Shown here: piece by piece, positions 15,257 through 23,322 of the stretch
Numbering within the stretch: position 1 is the stretch's first letter
Layout of the letters: each line of letters starts with the position of its first letter
Assembly: GCA_003164815.1 (NCBI GenBank)
Contig: PLUF01000086.1
Span: 1-49,821, forward strand
Direction: 5' to 3'
DNA: 49,821 nucleotides
Source of the DNA: Candidatus Gagatemarchaeum stordalenia
Lineage (GTDB): Archaea > Thermoproteota > Nitrososphaeria > Nitrososphaerales > Gagatemarchaeaceae
Position numbers and translations under genes: made by a program
The notes under the pieces: generated by a model
Databases searched by the model: none
Seen by the model: only the letters and a program-made list of their open reading frames with translations
Told to the model about the DNA's origin: nothing

Positions 15257-15679
15257 ATGGTATCGCAGTCCAAGCAACGCACGAAGCCGAAGCTCTACGC
15301 GGGCTCGAGGAAGACCTCCAGGGCGACCGCCGCAATCCACGCGGGCCAGGGGCGCATCAGGGTTAACGGCGTACCGCTCGAGATCTGCGAGCCGGAGGTC
15401 GCCAGGCTCCACATGCTATCGCCGGTGATGGTGGTCGGGGAGCTCAGGGAGAAGTACGACATCGACGTCAACGTCTCCGGTGGCGGGTTCATGAGCCAGG
15501 CCGACGCCGTCGCAATGTCGATCGCCAGGGCCTACGTCGACCAGACCAAGGGAGCCGACATACGGGACAAGATCACAGCGTTCAGCAAGTACCTGCTCTC
15601 AGGCGATCCGAGGCAGACGGAGCCGAAGAAGTTCGGCGGCCCGGGCGCGAGACGGAAGAGACAGAAAAGTTATCGCTGA
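15257..15679 (+). CDS. rpsI: Small ribosomal subunit protein uS9
   Basis: 140 residues from ATG 15257 (an upstream in-frame start at 15242 overlaps L13). The family pattern includes KTSRATAAIHAGQGRIRVNG, VNVSGGGFMSQADAVAMSIARA and the C-terminal GGPGARRKRQKSYR, whose terminal Lys-Arg tail reaches the P-site tRNA in ribosomes. Rpo10 usually follows. Here a LAGLIDADG-like gene comes between. Confidence 0.96.
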   Translation: MVSQSKQRTKPKLYAGSRKTSRATAAIHAGQGRIRVNGVPLEICEPEVARLHMLSPVMVVGELREKYDIDVNVSGGGFMSQADAVAMSIARAYVDQTKGADIRDKITAFSKYLLSGDPRQTEPKKFGGPGARRKRQKSYR

Positions 15680-15698
15680 GCAGTGGTGGTTAAGAGGC

Positions 15699-16370
15699 AT
15701 GTCAGTTTTGCTCAGTATGCCCGAGTCGGTTTCTTCGCCAAAGGATGACGCCCGTAGGAACGAGCTAACAATCGCGATTTCCAATTCGGATTCGCCGGGG
15801 GTGGCAGCGGCTAAACTCGGCATCCACCAGGGAACGATGTACAGGTGGATGAAACGTTACTCAATCTCGTCCCCTGATTCGTGGACGGGCCGAGGGCTTC
15901 GCAACATGCTTGAAACTCGCGAAAGAGTCCCGGCTGTAGTGCTTGCAAACTCCGAGGCAAGGATATTCATTGCTACCATGATTGGGACCGAAGGTTCGGT
16001 AACCTGTTCGTATAACAAACGCCAGGACCAGACGCAACTTGTTCTCCGTCTGGACATGACCGACAGGGAATGGGTAGCAAAATTTGCCGCGGTTGTCGGT
16101 TTGAGTCCCCCTCGCCTGGAAGGTCGATACCACGGGGAGAATCGAAGGAGAATCTTCACAAGAAATCCGATGGGCTTGCGAGCACTAAGAATTTTGAACG
16201 AAGCCCTTCCATATCTTTGCGGCACAAAGAAGGAGGAAGCAATCAGGGCTATCGGCTTCTTCTCTCCGAGTGGTTACAAGAAAGGATTACATAGGGGTCC
16301 GGATGTGTTCAATAACATTATGGGCAGATCGAAGAGGTCGGACGTAAGGCCAAGTGTTGGTTACCGGTGA
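15699..16370 (+). CDS. Free-standing LAGLIDADG-like homing endonuclease with N-terminal HTH
   Basis: 223 residues. A helix-turn-helix stretch near residues 30-50 ([21 protein letters not shown]) is followed by a region resembling one LAGLIDADG repeat: [19 protein letters not shown], where the acidic position falls at TEG, then [14 protein letters not shown] and [20 protein letters not shown]. One-repeat members act as dimers. The match is by pattern only, and the first motif is degenerate, so cleavage activity is uncertain. The gene sits 19 bp after S9 and its stop is 7 bp before the Rpo10 start, leaving the operon intact. Base composition is visibly more AT-rich than the neighbours, suggesting acquisition. 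Confidence 0.65.
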   Translation: MSVLLSMPESVSSPKDDARRNELTIAISNSDSPGVAAAKLGIHQGTMYRWMKRYSISSPDSWTGRGLRNMLETRERVPAVVLANSEARIFIATMIGTEGSVTCSYNKRQDQTQLVLRLDMTDREWVAKFAAVVGLSPPRLEGRYHGENRRRIFTRNPMGLRALRILNEALPYLCGTKKEEAIRAIGFFSPSGYKKGLHRGPDVFNNIMGRSKRSDVRPSVGYR

Positions 16371-16377
16371 TACTGGT

Positions 16378-16590
16378 TTGCTAGTCCCAATCCGCTGCTT
16401 CACCTGCGGAAAGCTCCTCGGCGACAAGTTCTCCGAGATGGAGACGCGAGTCAAGGCCGGGGAGGACCCGGGCAAGGTCCTGGACGATCTCAAGGTGTCG
16501 CGATACTGCTGCAGAAGGATGATGATTACTTCGGTGGACCTCATCGACCAGGTCCTCCCATACTACCAACAGAAGAACCCCGGGCCCTGA
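16378..16590 (+). CDS. rpoN: DNA-directed RNA polymerase subunit Rpo10 (subunit N)
   Basis: 70 residues from TTG 16378. It has the zinc-bundle signature RCFTCGK near the N terminus and RYCCRRMM in the middle, with [10 protein letters not shown] following. It is a small zinc-binding assembly subunit that contacts Rpo3. The frame is open to 16354, but homologues start at LxPxRCFTCG, so TTG 16378 is preferred. Enolase follows after 8 bp, as in many archaea. Confidence 0.95.
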   Translation: MLVPIRCFTCGKLLGDKFSEMETRVKAGEDPGKVLDDLKVSRYCCRRMMITSVDLIDQVLPYYQQKNPGP

Positions 16591-16598
16591 TCGCAGCA

Positions 16599-17834
16599 AT
16601 GCAGATCCAAGACGTCCGCGTCAGGGTTTGTTTCAACGGCCGCGGCGACCTTGGCATAGAGGCAGACGTCAGGGTGGACGGCAAACTCGGGAGGGCCCTC
16701 TCTCCCTCGGGCGCGAGCCTGGGCGGGGGCGAGGCGGTACCCTTCGTCGAGGGGAGCGCCGAGAAGACCGTCGCCCAGTTCGAGAGCTACAAGAAGAGGA
16801 TCATCGGCTTCGACGCCGCGGACATCGACGGGATGGCGCGGCTGCTCAGAGAGATCGACGGGACCAGGGACTACTCGCGCATAGGCGGCTCACTCGCCTA
16901 TGCCGTCAGCGTCGCGGGGGCCGAGGCGGAGGGACGAGCAAGGGGCGTACCTCTCTGCAGGGTCATCGATCCCCGCTCATCGGTTCTCCCGTTCCCGCTA
17001 GGCAACGTCCTCGGCGGGGGGAAGCACGCGAGCGACCTCTCTCCCAGCATGCAGGAGATCCTCGTCACGGCGGTGGGGGCCGGTTCGGTCGCCGAAGCCG
17101 AGCAGCTGAACTTCGCAGTCCACAGGTCCGTGGGAAGGAGGCTCGCAAAGTCCCTCTCATACCCGCTGGGAAGGGGCGACGAGGGCGGCTGGGCTCCGGG
17201 CATAACGGACGAGGAGGCCCTGCTGGTGGTCTCCGAGGAGGCAGCCCGCGTCCAGGACGAGAAGGGGAGGAAGATCCGCGTGGGGCTAGACGTAGCGGCC
17301 GACAGCCTCTACGATGAGAAGAAGGGCGGTTACTACTACCGGTCGACGGGGAAGACCCGCTCCAGGGAGGACCAGATATCCTTCATCGGCGAGATCTGCG
17401 ACAGATTCAATCTGTTCTACATCGAGGACCCCATGCACGAGGACGACTTCGACGGGTATGCGAAACTGCACTCGGCGCTCAAGAATACCCTCATAGTCGG
17501 CGACGACATCTATACGACCGACCCGGAGCGGCTGAAGCTCGGGATCAAGGGCAAGAGCACCAACGGGGTCATCGTGAAGGTCAACCAGATCGGGTCCCTG
17601 GGCGAGGCTGCGAGGTTCTCCAGGATGGCGCGCGAGCATGGGCAGGTCCTGACGGCCTCGCACCGCTCTGGTGACAACGAAGGCGGCCACCTTGCACACT
17701 TCGCGGTCGGGTTCGGCTGCGGGCTGATGAAGTGCGGCGTGCTCGGGGGCGAGAGGACGGCGAAGGTGAACGAGCTCATACGGCTCTCGGAGGAGCTGGG
17801 CGGGACGCTCGACCAGTCGTGGATGGTCTCCTGA
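16599..17834 (+). CDS. eno: Enolase (phosphopyruvate hydratase)
   Basis: 411 residues. It interconverts 2-phosphoglycerate and phosphoenolpyruvate. Active-site elements are all recognisable: GGGKHA with the loop His, SMQEI, GDEGGWAP, GLDVAADS, YIEDPMHEDD and GDDIYTTDP with the metal ligands, IVKVNQIGS with the catalytic Lys, and SHRSGDNEGGHLAHF as the C-terminal signature. That last motif differs from the usual SHRSGETEDTFIAD after the SHRSG core, as in a divergent archaeal branch. It belongs to the Rpo10-enolase-S2 block. Confidence 0.92.
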   Translation: MQIQDVRVRVCFNGRGDLGIEADVRVDGKLGRALSPSGASLGGGEAVPFVEGSAEKTVAQFESYKKRIIGFDAADIDGMARLLREIDGTRDYSRIGGSLAYAVSVAGAEAEGRARGVPLCRVIDPRSSVLPFPLGNVLGGGKHASDLSPSMQEILVTAVGAGSVAEAEQLNFAVHRSVGRRLAKSLSYPLGRGDEGGWAPGITDEEALLVVSEEAARVQDEKGRKIRVGLDVAADSLYDEKKGGYYYRSTGKTRSREDQISFIGEICDRFNLFYIEDPMHEDDFDGYAKLHSALKNTLIVGDDIYTTDPERLKLGIKGKSTNGVIVKVNQIGSLGEAARFSRMAREHGQVLTASHRSGDNEGGHLAHFAVGFGCGLMKCGVLGGERTAKVNELIRLSEELGGTLDQSWMVS

Positions 17835-17864
17835 TGCGAGAAGCCGCTTCGCGTACCTCAATAC

Positions 17865-17874
17865 GCTTAAAAGA
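17865..17874 (+). promoter_or_regulatory. TATA-like box of the S2 gene
   Basis: GCTTAAAAGA lies about 60 bp before the ATG at 17934, predicting a leader of roughly 35-40 nt, longer than most in this window. Confidence 0.4.
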
Positions 17875-17933
17875 CGTACCTCGAGAAGGCGAAAGGCTCG
17901 AGACAGCAACATTGGTGAATTGGGATAAGTAAC

Positions 17934-18641
17934 ATGGCAGAACACGGAGATGAAGAGAGTGGCTCGGATGAGAAGATGGTCATCCCTCAGCTCTCCGAGA
18001 AGGCCCTTCTCGCGACAGGAATCAGGATCGGGACTCAGGTCAGGACGAAGACGATGGAGCAGTTCACGACGAGGCCGAGGCCCGACGGACTGCACCTCAT
18101 CGATTATTCTAAGACGCTTAACAGGATAGACGTCGCCGGGAAGTTCATCGCTTTCGCAGGAGCCGCGAACACGGTGGTCTATGCGAGCAAGGACTACGGG
18201 AGGGTCCCGGTTGAGAAGTTCTGCGAGGTCACGGGCGCGATCTCAGTCGTGGGCCGTTTCATGCCAGGGACTTTCACGAACCCGCTCTTTCCAGGTCACC
18301 TCGACGCCGAACTGGTCGTCGTCGCGGACCCCGCGTCGGACACCCAGGCCCTCGTCGAGGCGGCAAAGATGGGGATACCGGTGATCGCGGTCTGCGATAC
18401 GGACAACATCACCGACGACGTCGACGTGGTGATACCTGGGAACAACAGGGGAAGGAAGGCCCTGGCCGCGATCTTCTGGCTGCTCGCCATGGCCGTCCAG
18501 ACGCACTCCGGCGCCATCACCGGCGATCAGAAGATGAAGTACACCATAGACGACTTTGAGACGAAGCTCCTCGAGTCGGACCTCGAAGAAGAGGAAGAAG
18601 AGTCGTCCGGCCGCCGAGAGTCGTCCGGCCGCCGAGACTAA
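17934..18641 (+). CDS. rpsB: Small ribosomal subunit protein uS2
   Basis: 235 residues. Archaeal S2 pattern: GIRIGTQVRTKTMEQF, RPDGLHLIDYSKTLNRID, RFMPGTFTNPL and VIAVCDTDNITDDVDVVIPGNN. An acidic C-terminal extension (EEEEEESS) ends in SSGRRESSGRRD, encoded by an exact tandem duplication of 18 bp. S2 binds late at the back of the 30S head. Confidence 0.96.
   Translation: MAEHGDEESGSDEKMVIPQLSEKALLATGIRIGTQVRTKTMEQFTTRPRPDGLHLIDYSKTLNRIDVAGKFIAFAGAANTVVYASKDYGRVPVEKFCEVTGAISVVGRFMPGTFTNPLFPGHLDAELVVVADPASDTQALVEAAKMGIPVIAVCDTDNITDDVDVVIPGNNRGRKALAAIFWLLAMAVQTHSGAITGDQKMKYTIDDFETKLLESDLEEEEEESSGRRESSGRRD
18601..18636 (+). repeat. Exact 18-bp tandem duplication at the 3' end of the S2 gene
   Basis: AGTCGTCCGGCCGCCGAG occurs twice head to tail and encodes the repeated Ser-Ser-Gly-Arg-Arg-Glu/Asp tail. 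The perfect identity suggests recent slippage. Confidence 0.9.
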
Positions 18642-18656
18642 CTCCCAGACCCAAAT

Positions 18657-18666
18657 CTCTTAAGCC
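18657..18666 (+). promoter_or_regulatory. TATA-like box of the MEMO/isoprenoid operon
   Basis: CTCTTAAGCC lies about 23-32 bp before the ATG at 18689, fitting a leaderless transcript that may run through the whole isoprenoid cluster. Confidence 0.45.
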
Positions 18667-18688
18667 ACGCCGCCGCGGCCCGAACCTA

Positions 18689-19528
18689 ATGACAGTCAGG
18701 AGGCCCGCGGTTGCGGGGAGCTTCTATCCCGACGACCCCACTGAGCTGAAGGCGCTCATCCGAGAGTCGTACACTCACCCGCTGGGCCCCGGTTCCCTCC
18801 CGCCTTCGGCGGTGGAGCGCGGGGGCGTCCTGGCCTGCATCGCCCCTCACGCCGGGTACATCTACTCAGGCCCGGTCGCGGCTCACAGCTATCTCTGGCT
18901 CTCGTCTCTCCGTCGGCCCGAGCTCGTCGTGATCGTGGGCCCGAACCACTACGGCGTCGGGAGCGGCATCTCCACCTTCCGCGAAGGCGAGTGGGCTACA
19001 CCTCTCGGGAACGTCAAGGTCGATGCGGAAGCGGCGCGCAGGATAGTCGAGCTCACCGGTCTCGTCGACTTCGACCCCGAGTCGCAGAGAAGGGAGCACT
19101 CGCTGGAGGTCCAGATCCCCTTCCTGCAGGAGATCTACCACACGTTCAAGATCCTCCCGATCTGCCTCGCCTTCCAGGACATGGACACGGCGAGGGAGCT
19201 GGGAAGGGGTCTCTCAGTCCTCCTGAAAGGAAGAGATGCCATCCTCATCGCCTCCTCGGACCTTACCCACTACGAGCCCGCCAGTGTCGCCAGGGAGAAG
19301 GACACGGCGCTGCTCGAGACCGTGCTCCGGCTCGACATCGAGGCCTTCTACTCCGTGCTGGAGGAGAAGCGGGTGACGGCCTGCGGCTACGGGGCGATCG
19401 GGACCGTCATGGAGGCCAGCCGCCTCCTCGGCTTCAAGCGGGGTGAATTGCACAAATATGCAAGCAGCGGGGACACGACCGGAGACAACGATGCGGTCGT
19501 GGGCTACCCTTCGGTCACGTTCGGGTGA
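18689..19528 (+). CDS. MEMO1 family protein (AmmeMemoRadiSam system protein B-like)
   Basis: 279 residues, full length. The conserved pocket elements are AVAGSFYP, IAPHAGYIYSGPVAAHSY, GPNHYG, REHSLEVQIPFLQ, IASSDLTHYE and ACGYGAIG. In human MEMO1 the corresponding His, His and Cys residues form the metal site. The fold is like class III aromatic dioxygenases. Its cellular role in archaea is unclear. It is placed directly before mevalonate kinase, an arrangement common in archaeal isoprenoid operons. The TGA stop is followed in the same frame by the mevalonate kinase reading frame. Confidence 0.92.
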   Translation: MTVRRPAVAGSFYPDDPTELKALIRESYTHPLGPGSLPPSAVERGGVLACIAPHAGYIYSGPVAAHSYLWLSSLRRPELVVIVGPNHYGVGSGISTFREGEWATPLGNVKVDAEAARRIVELTGLVDFDPESQRREHSLEVQIPFLQEIYHTFKILPICLAFQDMDTARELGRGLSVLLKGRDAILIASSDLTHYEPASVAREKDTALLETVLRLDIEAFYSVLEEKRVTACGYGAIGTVMEASRLLGFKRGELHKYASSGDTTGDNDAVVGYPSVTFG

Positions 19529-19534
19529 GCTGTC

Positions 19535-20470
19535 CTGAAGGTCGTCGCGGAGGCCCCGGGAAAGGTAATCATCACGGGAGAGCACTTCGTCGTCCACGGC
19601 GCGCTAGCCCTCGCAGCGTCCCTGAGCCAGAAGACCAGGGTCGAGGCGTCGAGGGCGTCGAGGCTGACGGTCGAGACCGCCCTCGGCCGGTACCACCGCG
19701 CCGGCTCCGACCTTCTCCCCGTAGAGAGGCTCGTCCGTGAGATGTACCGGGAGAGGGGCGCCGAACCCAAAGCGAGGGTCGTGATATCGTCGGAGCTGCC
19801 CGCGGGTGCCGGGCTGGGCTCGTCGGCTTCGGCGATGGTCGCCACGGTCGTCGCGGTGAGCAGGCTGGAGGACTGGAGCCTCGACACCGCGTCGATAATC
19901 GAGACCGCGATGCTCGGCGAACGGCTCGTCCATGGGAACCCGTCCGGGATAGACGTCGCCGTCTCGGCGATCGGAGGGGTCCTGCAGTTCAGGGTCGGCG
20001 AAGAGCCAACAAGGCTCGACCTGGCCAAGCCGGTGAGCCTCCTCGTGGTCTACTCGGGGGACAGGAGGAGCTCGAAGAAGCTGATCAGCAAGGTCTCTTC
20101 GATGAAGCTCGACTATCCGCACCTCTTCTCGAAGCTCTGCGACTCCGCTTCGCTGATAACGGAGCTGGCGACCGAGCGTTTCCTGGACGGGCGCCTCGAG
20201 GAGCTCGGGCGGTTGATGACATACAATCACGCCGTGCTCGGCATGGTCGGAGCCTCGAACGAGAGGCTCGACAAGCTAGTCGACCTCTGCCTCGAGAGCG
20301 GCTGCTACGGGGCGAAGCTCACCGGGGCGGGCGGTGGAGGGAGCGTCCTCGGGGTCGCCCCTGCCGCCGCGACGAAGGAGGTGGTCTCGCGGCTCGCCGC
20401 GAAGGGGTTCAGATCGTTCATCAGCGAGGCCCCGTCCGGAGGAGTGAAAGTGTGGACAACCGAGCAGTAG
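19535..20470 (+). CDS. mvk: Mevalonate kinase, probably starting at CTG
   Basis: About 311 residues. It phosphorylates mevalonate in isoprenoid synthesis. GHMP-kinase motifs: APGKVIITGEHFVVHG at the N terminus, PAGAGLGSSAS as the ATP-binding loop, and LTGAGGGGSVLGVAP near the C terminus. The first ATG is at 19742, far inside the domain. The conserved N terminus is only reached from a CTG at 19535, seven bases after the MEMO TGA. GGTGA overlapping that TGA could be a ribosome-binding site 6 nt away. No ATG, GTG or TTG exists between the TGA and the motif. The 3' end overlaps the isopentenyl phosphate kinase start by 19 bp. Confidence 0.9.
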   Translation: MKVVAEAPGKVIITGEHFVVHGALALAASLSQKTRVEASRASRLTVETALGRYHRAGSDLLPVERLVREMYRERGAEPKARVVISSELPAGAGLGSSASAMVATVVAVSRLEDWSLDTASIIETAMLGERLVHGNPSGIDVAVSAIGGVLQFRVGEEPTRLDLAKPVSLLVVYSGDRRSSKKLISKVSSMKLDYPHLFSKLCDSASLITELATERFLDGRLEELGRLMTYNHAVLGMVGASNERLDKLVDLCLESGCYGAKLTGAGGGGSVLGVAPAAATKEVVSRLAAKGFRSFISEAPSGGVKVWTTEQ

Positions 20471-21207
20471 TCGTAAAGCTCGGCGGCTCGATCATCAGCG
20501 AGAGCAAGACGAAGAAGTTCTCCTACAGGGGGGAGACCATCGCATCGCTCGCGAGAGCAATCTCGACCTCGGGCGTGGACGTCGTGGTGGTGCACGGCGG
20601 CGGCGCGTTCGGGCACCCGGTCGCGAAGGAGTATGGTCTGTCCTCCCGTTCCTCGAAGCCCTCGCCCGAGGGCGTCAGCGAGACCAGACGCGCCATGTTC
20701 GACCTCAACGCGCGCATCTGCGATTCGTTCATGGCTGGAGGGCTCCATCCATACACCTTCTCCCCGTTCCCGGTCCTTGCGGCCGCGGGAAGGAAGGGCG
20801 CGAAATGGCTGGAGCAGACCATCGCAGCTGGGCTGACCCCGGTCACGTTCGGCGACGTGGTGAACGTCGGGACCGGCTTCAAGATCCTATCCGGGGACAC
20901 GATCGCGCTCCTCCTCTCGAAGATGCTGGGCGCCGAGCGGTGCGTCTTCGTGATGGACGTGGACGGGATAATGGGCCCGGAGGGGCTTCTCAGGTCGGTG
21001 GAGAAGAAGGACGCGAGGGAGCTGAAGCTCTCCCCCTCAGAGGACGCGACAGGCGGGATAGCCCTCAAGCTCAGAGATGCCTTGAGGATGGCCTCCGCGG
21101 GGACCGAGGTCGCGTTCGTATCAGGGTTCAGGCCCGCGGAATTCTCCAAAGCCTTAAAGGGTCTCAGCTTTCGCGGTACAACAGTAAAGGGTCCTTCTCG
21201 TGAGTAA
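20452..21207 (+). CDS. ipk: Isopentenyl phosphate kinase
   Basis: 251 residues of the amino-acid kinase fold. The opening VVVKLGGSIISESK binds phosphate. VVVHGGGAFGHPVAKEYGL carries the His diagnostic of isopentenyl phosphate kinases. TFGDVVN and VMDVDGIMG complete the ATP site. The enzyme converts isopentenyl phosphate to IPP and marks the archaeal variant of the mevalonate pathway. The start is GTG 20452 within the mevalonate kinase 3' end, and the stop overlaps the isomerase start by 8 bp, so the three genes are tightly coupled. Confidence 0.95.
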   Translation: MDNRAVVVKLGGSIISESKTKKFSYRGETIASLARAISTSGVDVVVVHGGGAFGHPVAKEYGLSSRSSKPSPEGVSETRRAMFDLNARICDSFMAGGLHPYTFSPFPVLAAAGRKGAKWLEQTIAAGLTPVTFGDVVNVGTGFKILSGDTIALLLSKMLGAERCVFVMDVDGIMGPEGLLRSVEKKDARELKLSPSEDATGGIALKLRDALRMASAGTEVAFVSGFRPAEFSKALKGLSFRGTTVKGPSRE

Positions 21208-22279
21208 GAGCGAAGACGCGAGGATAAGGGAGATTATCCGGAGGAAAGAAGAAGGAATCGACGTTGTGCTCGGCAAGAACGTGCAGGCGAGGGAGGGGAC
21301 GACCCTCCTCGAGTGCGTCCACCTGATCCACTGCGCCCTCCCGGAGATTGACATGTCCGACATCGACCTCTCGGTCACCTTCCTGGGGAAGAAGCTCAAG
21401 GCCCCGCTCGTTGTTGACTCGATGACGGGCGGCGCGCCGAAGGCGGAGGAGATCAACGGGACACTCGCCGAGATGGCCCAGGAGCGCGGGCTGGCGATGG
21501 GCCTCGGCAGCCAGCGGGCGGGGCTCCTCTCCGAGGGCATGGCGCGGACCTATTCTGTGGCCAGGAAGAGGGCACCGACCGCCTTCCTCTTCGCGAACAT
21601 CGGCGGAGCGCAGCTGGCAAAGGGCTTCCCGATCAGCGATGCCGAGAGGCTCGTCTCGATGATAGGGGCGGACGCGCTCGCCGTGCATCTCAACCCTCTC
21701 CAGGAGGCCGTCCAGCCTGAGGGCGAGACGTCCTTCAGGGGAGTCCTCGCCGCTATCAAGGAACTCTGCCAGAACCTCTCGGTCCCGGTGATGGTCAAGG
21801 AGGTCGGCGCCGGGATAAGCCGGGAGGTCGCGCGGGAGCTCGAAGGCGTCGGGGTCAAGGCGATCAACGTCTCGGGGGCGGGCGGTACGAGCTGGGCGGG
21901 GGTAGAGGCGCTGAGGGCGGCCGATCAGAAGGACCCGTCCAAGGCGGCCCTCGGCGCGCTCTTCTGGGACTGGGGCATCCCGACCGCCGCCGCGCTGTTG
22001 GAGGCCCGGGACGCGGTCCGCGTTCCCCTGGTCGCCTCGGGAGGGCTTAGGAACGGTCTCGAGGTCGCCAAGTGCCTCTCGCTGGGCGCCGCGGCCTGCG
22101 GGATGGCCAGGCCCATGCTCGAGAGCGCGTCCAAGGGGAGGAAGACGCTCGAGGCGTTCGCCGAGCAGACGCTCCTGGAGCTGAAGACAACGATGTTCGT
22201 CACCGGCGCGAGCACGGTCTCCGAGCTGAAGGCAGTCAGGAAGATCATCACTCCGCCGCTCACCTACTGGGTCGATTGA
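21200..22279 (+). CDS. fni: Type II isopentenyl-diphosphate delta-isomerase
   Basis: 359 residues, FMN- and NAD(P)H-dependent TIM-barrel enzyme interconverting IPP and DMAPP. Motifs: APLVVDSMTGG, MGLGSQRAGL, HLNPLQEAVQPEG, VKEVGAGIS, NVSGAGGTSWAG and VASGGLRNGLEVAK (phosphate binding). It starts at GTG 21200. In several archaea an RNase J-like gene follows. Here the prenyl synthase gene follows after 2 bp. Confidence 0.95.
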   Translation: MSKSEDARIREIIRRKEEGIDVVLGKNVQAREGTTLLECVHLIHCALPEIDMSDIDLSVTFLGKKLKAPLVVDSMTGGAPKAEEINGTLAEMAQERGLAMGLGSQRAGLLSEGMARTYSVARKRAPTAFLFANIGGAQLAKGFPISDAERLVSMIGADALAVHLNPLQEAVQPEGETSFRGVLAAIKELCQNLSVPVMVKEVGAGISREVARELEGVGVKAINVSGAGGTSWAGVEALRAADQKDPSKAALGALFWDWGIPTAAALLEARDAVRVPLVASGGLRNGLEVAKCLSLGAAACGMARPMLESASKGRKTLEAFAEQTLLELKTTMFVTGASTVSELKAVRKIITPPLTYWVD

Positions 22280-22281
22280 TC

Positions 22282-23316
22282 ATGGTAGAGTACTCGCAGA
22301 TGCTCGAGGAGATGAAGGGCGTGAAGTCCCGCGTGGACCGGCTCCTGCTCGAGGACATCCTGCCAAAGACGCACATGATAGCCGAGGTCGAGCTCCTCTA
22401 CAAGATGATGCGCGACTACCCCGAGCGAGGAGGGAAGGGCATGCGCCCCTTCATCTGCGTCACGAGCTGCAGGGCCTTCGGGGGCTCCGAGGACGAAGCC
22501 CTCCTCACCGCCTCGTGCCTCGAGCTCTTCCAGAACTGGATACTCATCCACGACGACATAGAGGACGGGTCGGAGCTGCGCAGGGGCGCGCCGGCCCTCC
22601 ACAAGAAGTACGACTGGACGCTCGCCCTGAACACCGGAGACGCCCTGCACGGGCGAATGTGGCAGGCCCTCCTCAGGAACCGCGAGATCTTGGGCGTCGA
22701 GAGGACGCTTGACATCATGGACGAGTTCGCACGGATGATCAACGAGACGACCGAGGGGCAGCAGATGGAGCTGAGCTGGGTCGTCGGCAAGAACTGGAGG
22801 CTCTCGGAGGAGGACTACTACCGGATGTGCACCAAGAAGACGTCCTGGTACACGGTAATCAGCCCGATGAGGCTCGGAGGGATAGCGGCCGGCGCCGACC
22901 CCCAGACGCTCAGGTCCCTCATCGACGCCGGCACCACGCTGGGGGTCGCATTCCAGATTCACGACGACGTCCTCAACCTCTCGGCGGGCGCGAAGTACGG
23001 GAAGCAGTACGCCGACGACCTCCTGGAGGGCAAGCGCACGCTCATCCTGATCCGCCTCCTGCAGGTCGGGACCAGCGAGGAGAAACAGCGGATGGTCGAG
23101 CTGTTCGCGATGCCGAGGGAGGAGAGGAAGGCGCATCTCGACGAGATCCTCGAGATGATAGAGCGGTACAAGGTCCTCGGGTTCGCCAACGAGAGGGCCG
23201 CGAACCTCCTCGGGCAGGCGCTCTCGACCCTGCGGACGGTCCGATGGCCGGGAGACCGGGAGGCGGTCTCGAGGCTCGAGGAGATCGCGCGCTACTCGGT
23301 CGAACGGGACTGGTAG
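22282..23316 (+). CDS. idsA: Geranylgeranyl/polyprenyl diphosphate synthase
   Basis: 344 residues from ATG 22282. The all-alpha prenyl synthase fold has GGKGMRPFIC, a first Asp-rich motif ILIHDDIEDGSELRRG (DDxxD) and a second motif AFQIHDDVLNL (DDxxN, close to the typical DDxxD), then GKRTLILI. It condenses IPP with allylic diphosphates to C20 or longer chains for ether lipids. Product length cannot be read with certainty. The open frame upstream of 22282 overlaps the isomerase and is not used. Confidence 0.93.
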   Translation: MVEYSQMLEEMKGVKSRVDRLLLEDILPKTHMIAEVELLYKMMRDYPERGGKGMRPFICVTSCRAFGGSEDEALLTASCLELFQNWILIHDDIEDGSELRRGAPALHKKYDWTLALNTGDALHGRMWQALLRNREILGVERTLDIMDEFARMINETTEGQQMELSWVVGKNWRLSEEDYYRMCTKKTSWYTVISPMRLGGIAAGADPQTLRSLIDAGTTLGVAFQIHDDVLNLSAGAKYGKQYADDLLEGKRTLILIRLLQVGTSEEKQRMVELFAMPREERKAHLDEILEMIERYKVLGFANERAANLLGQALSTLRTVRWPGDREAVSRLEEIARYSVERDW

Positions 23317-23322
23317 AGAGCT

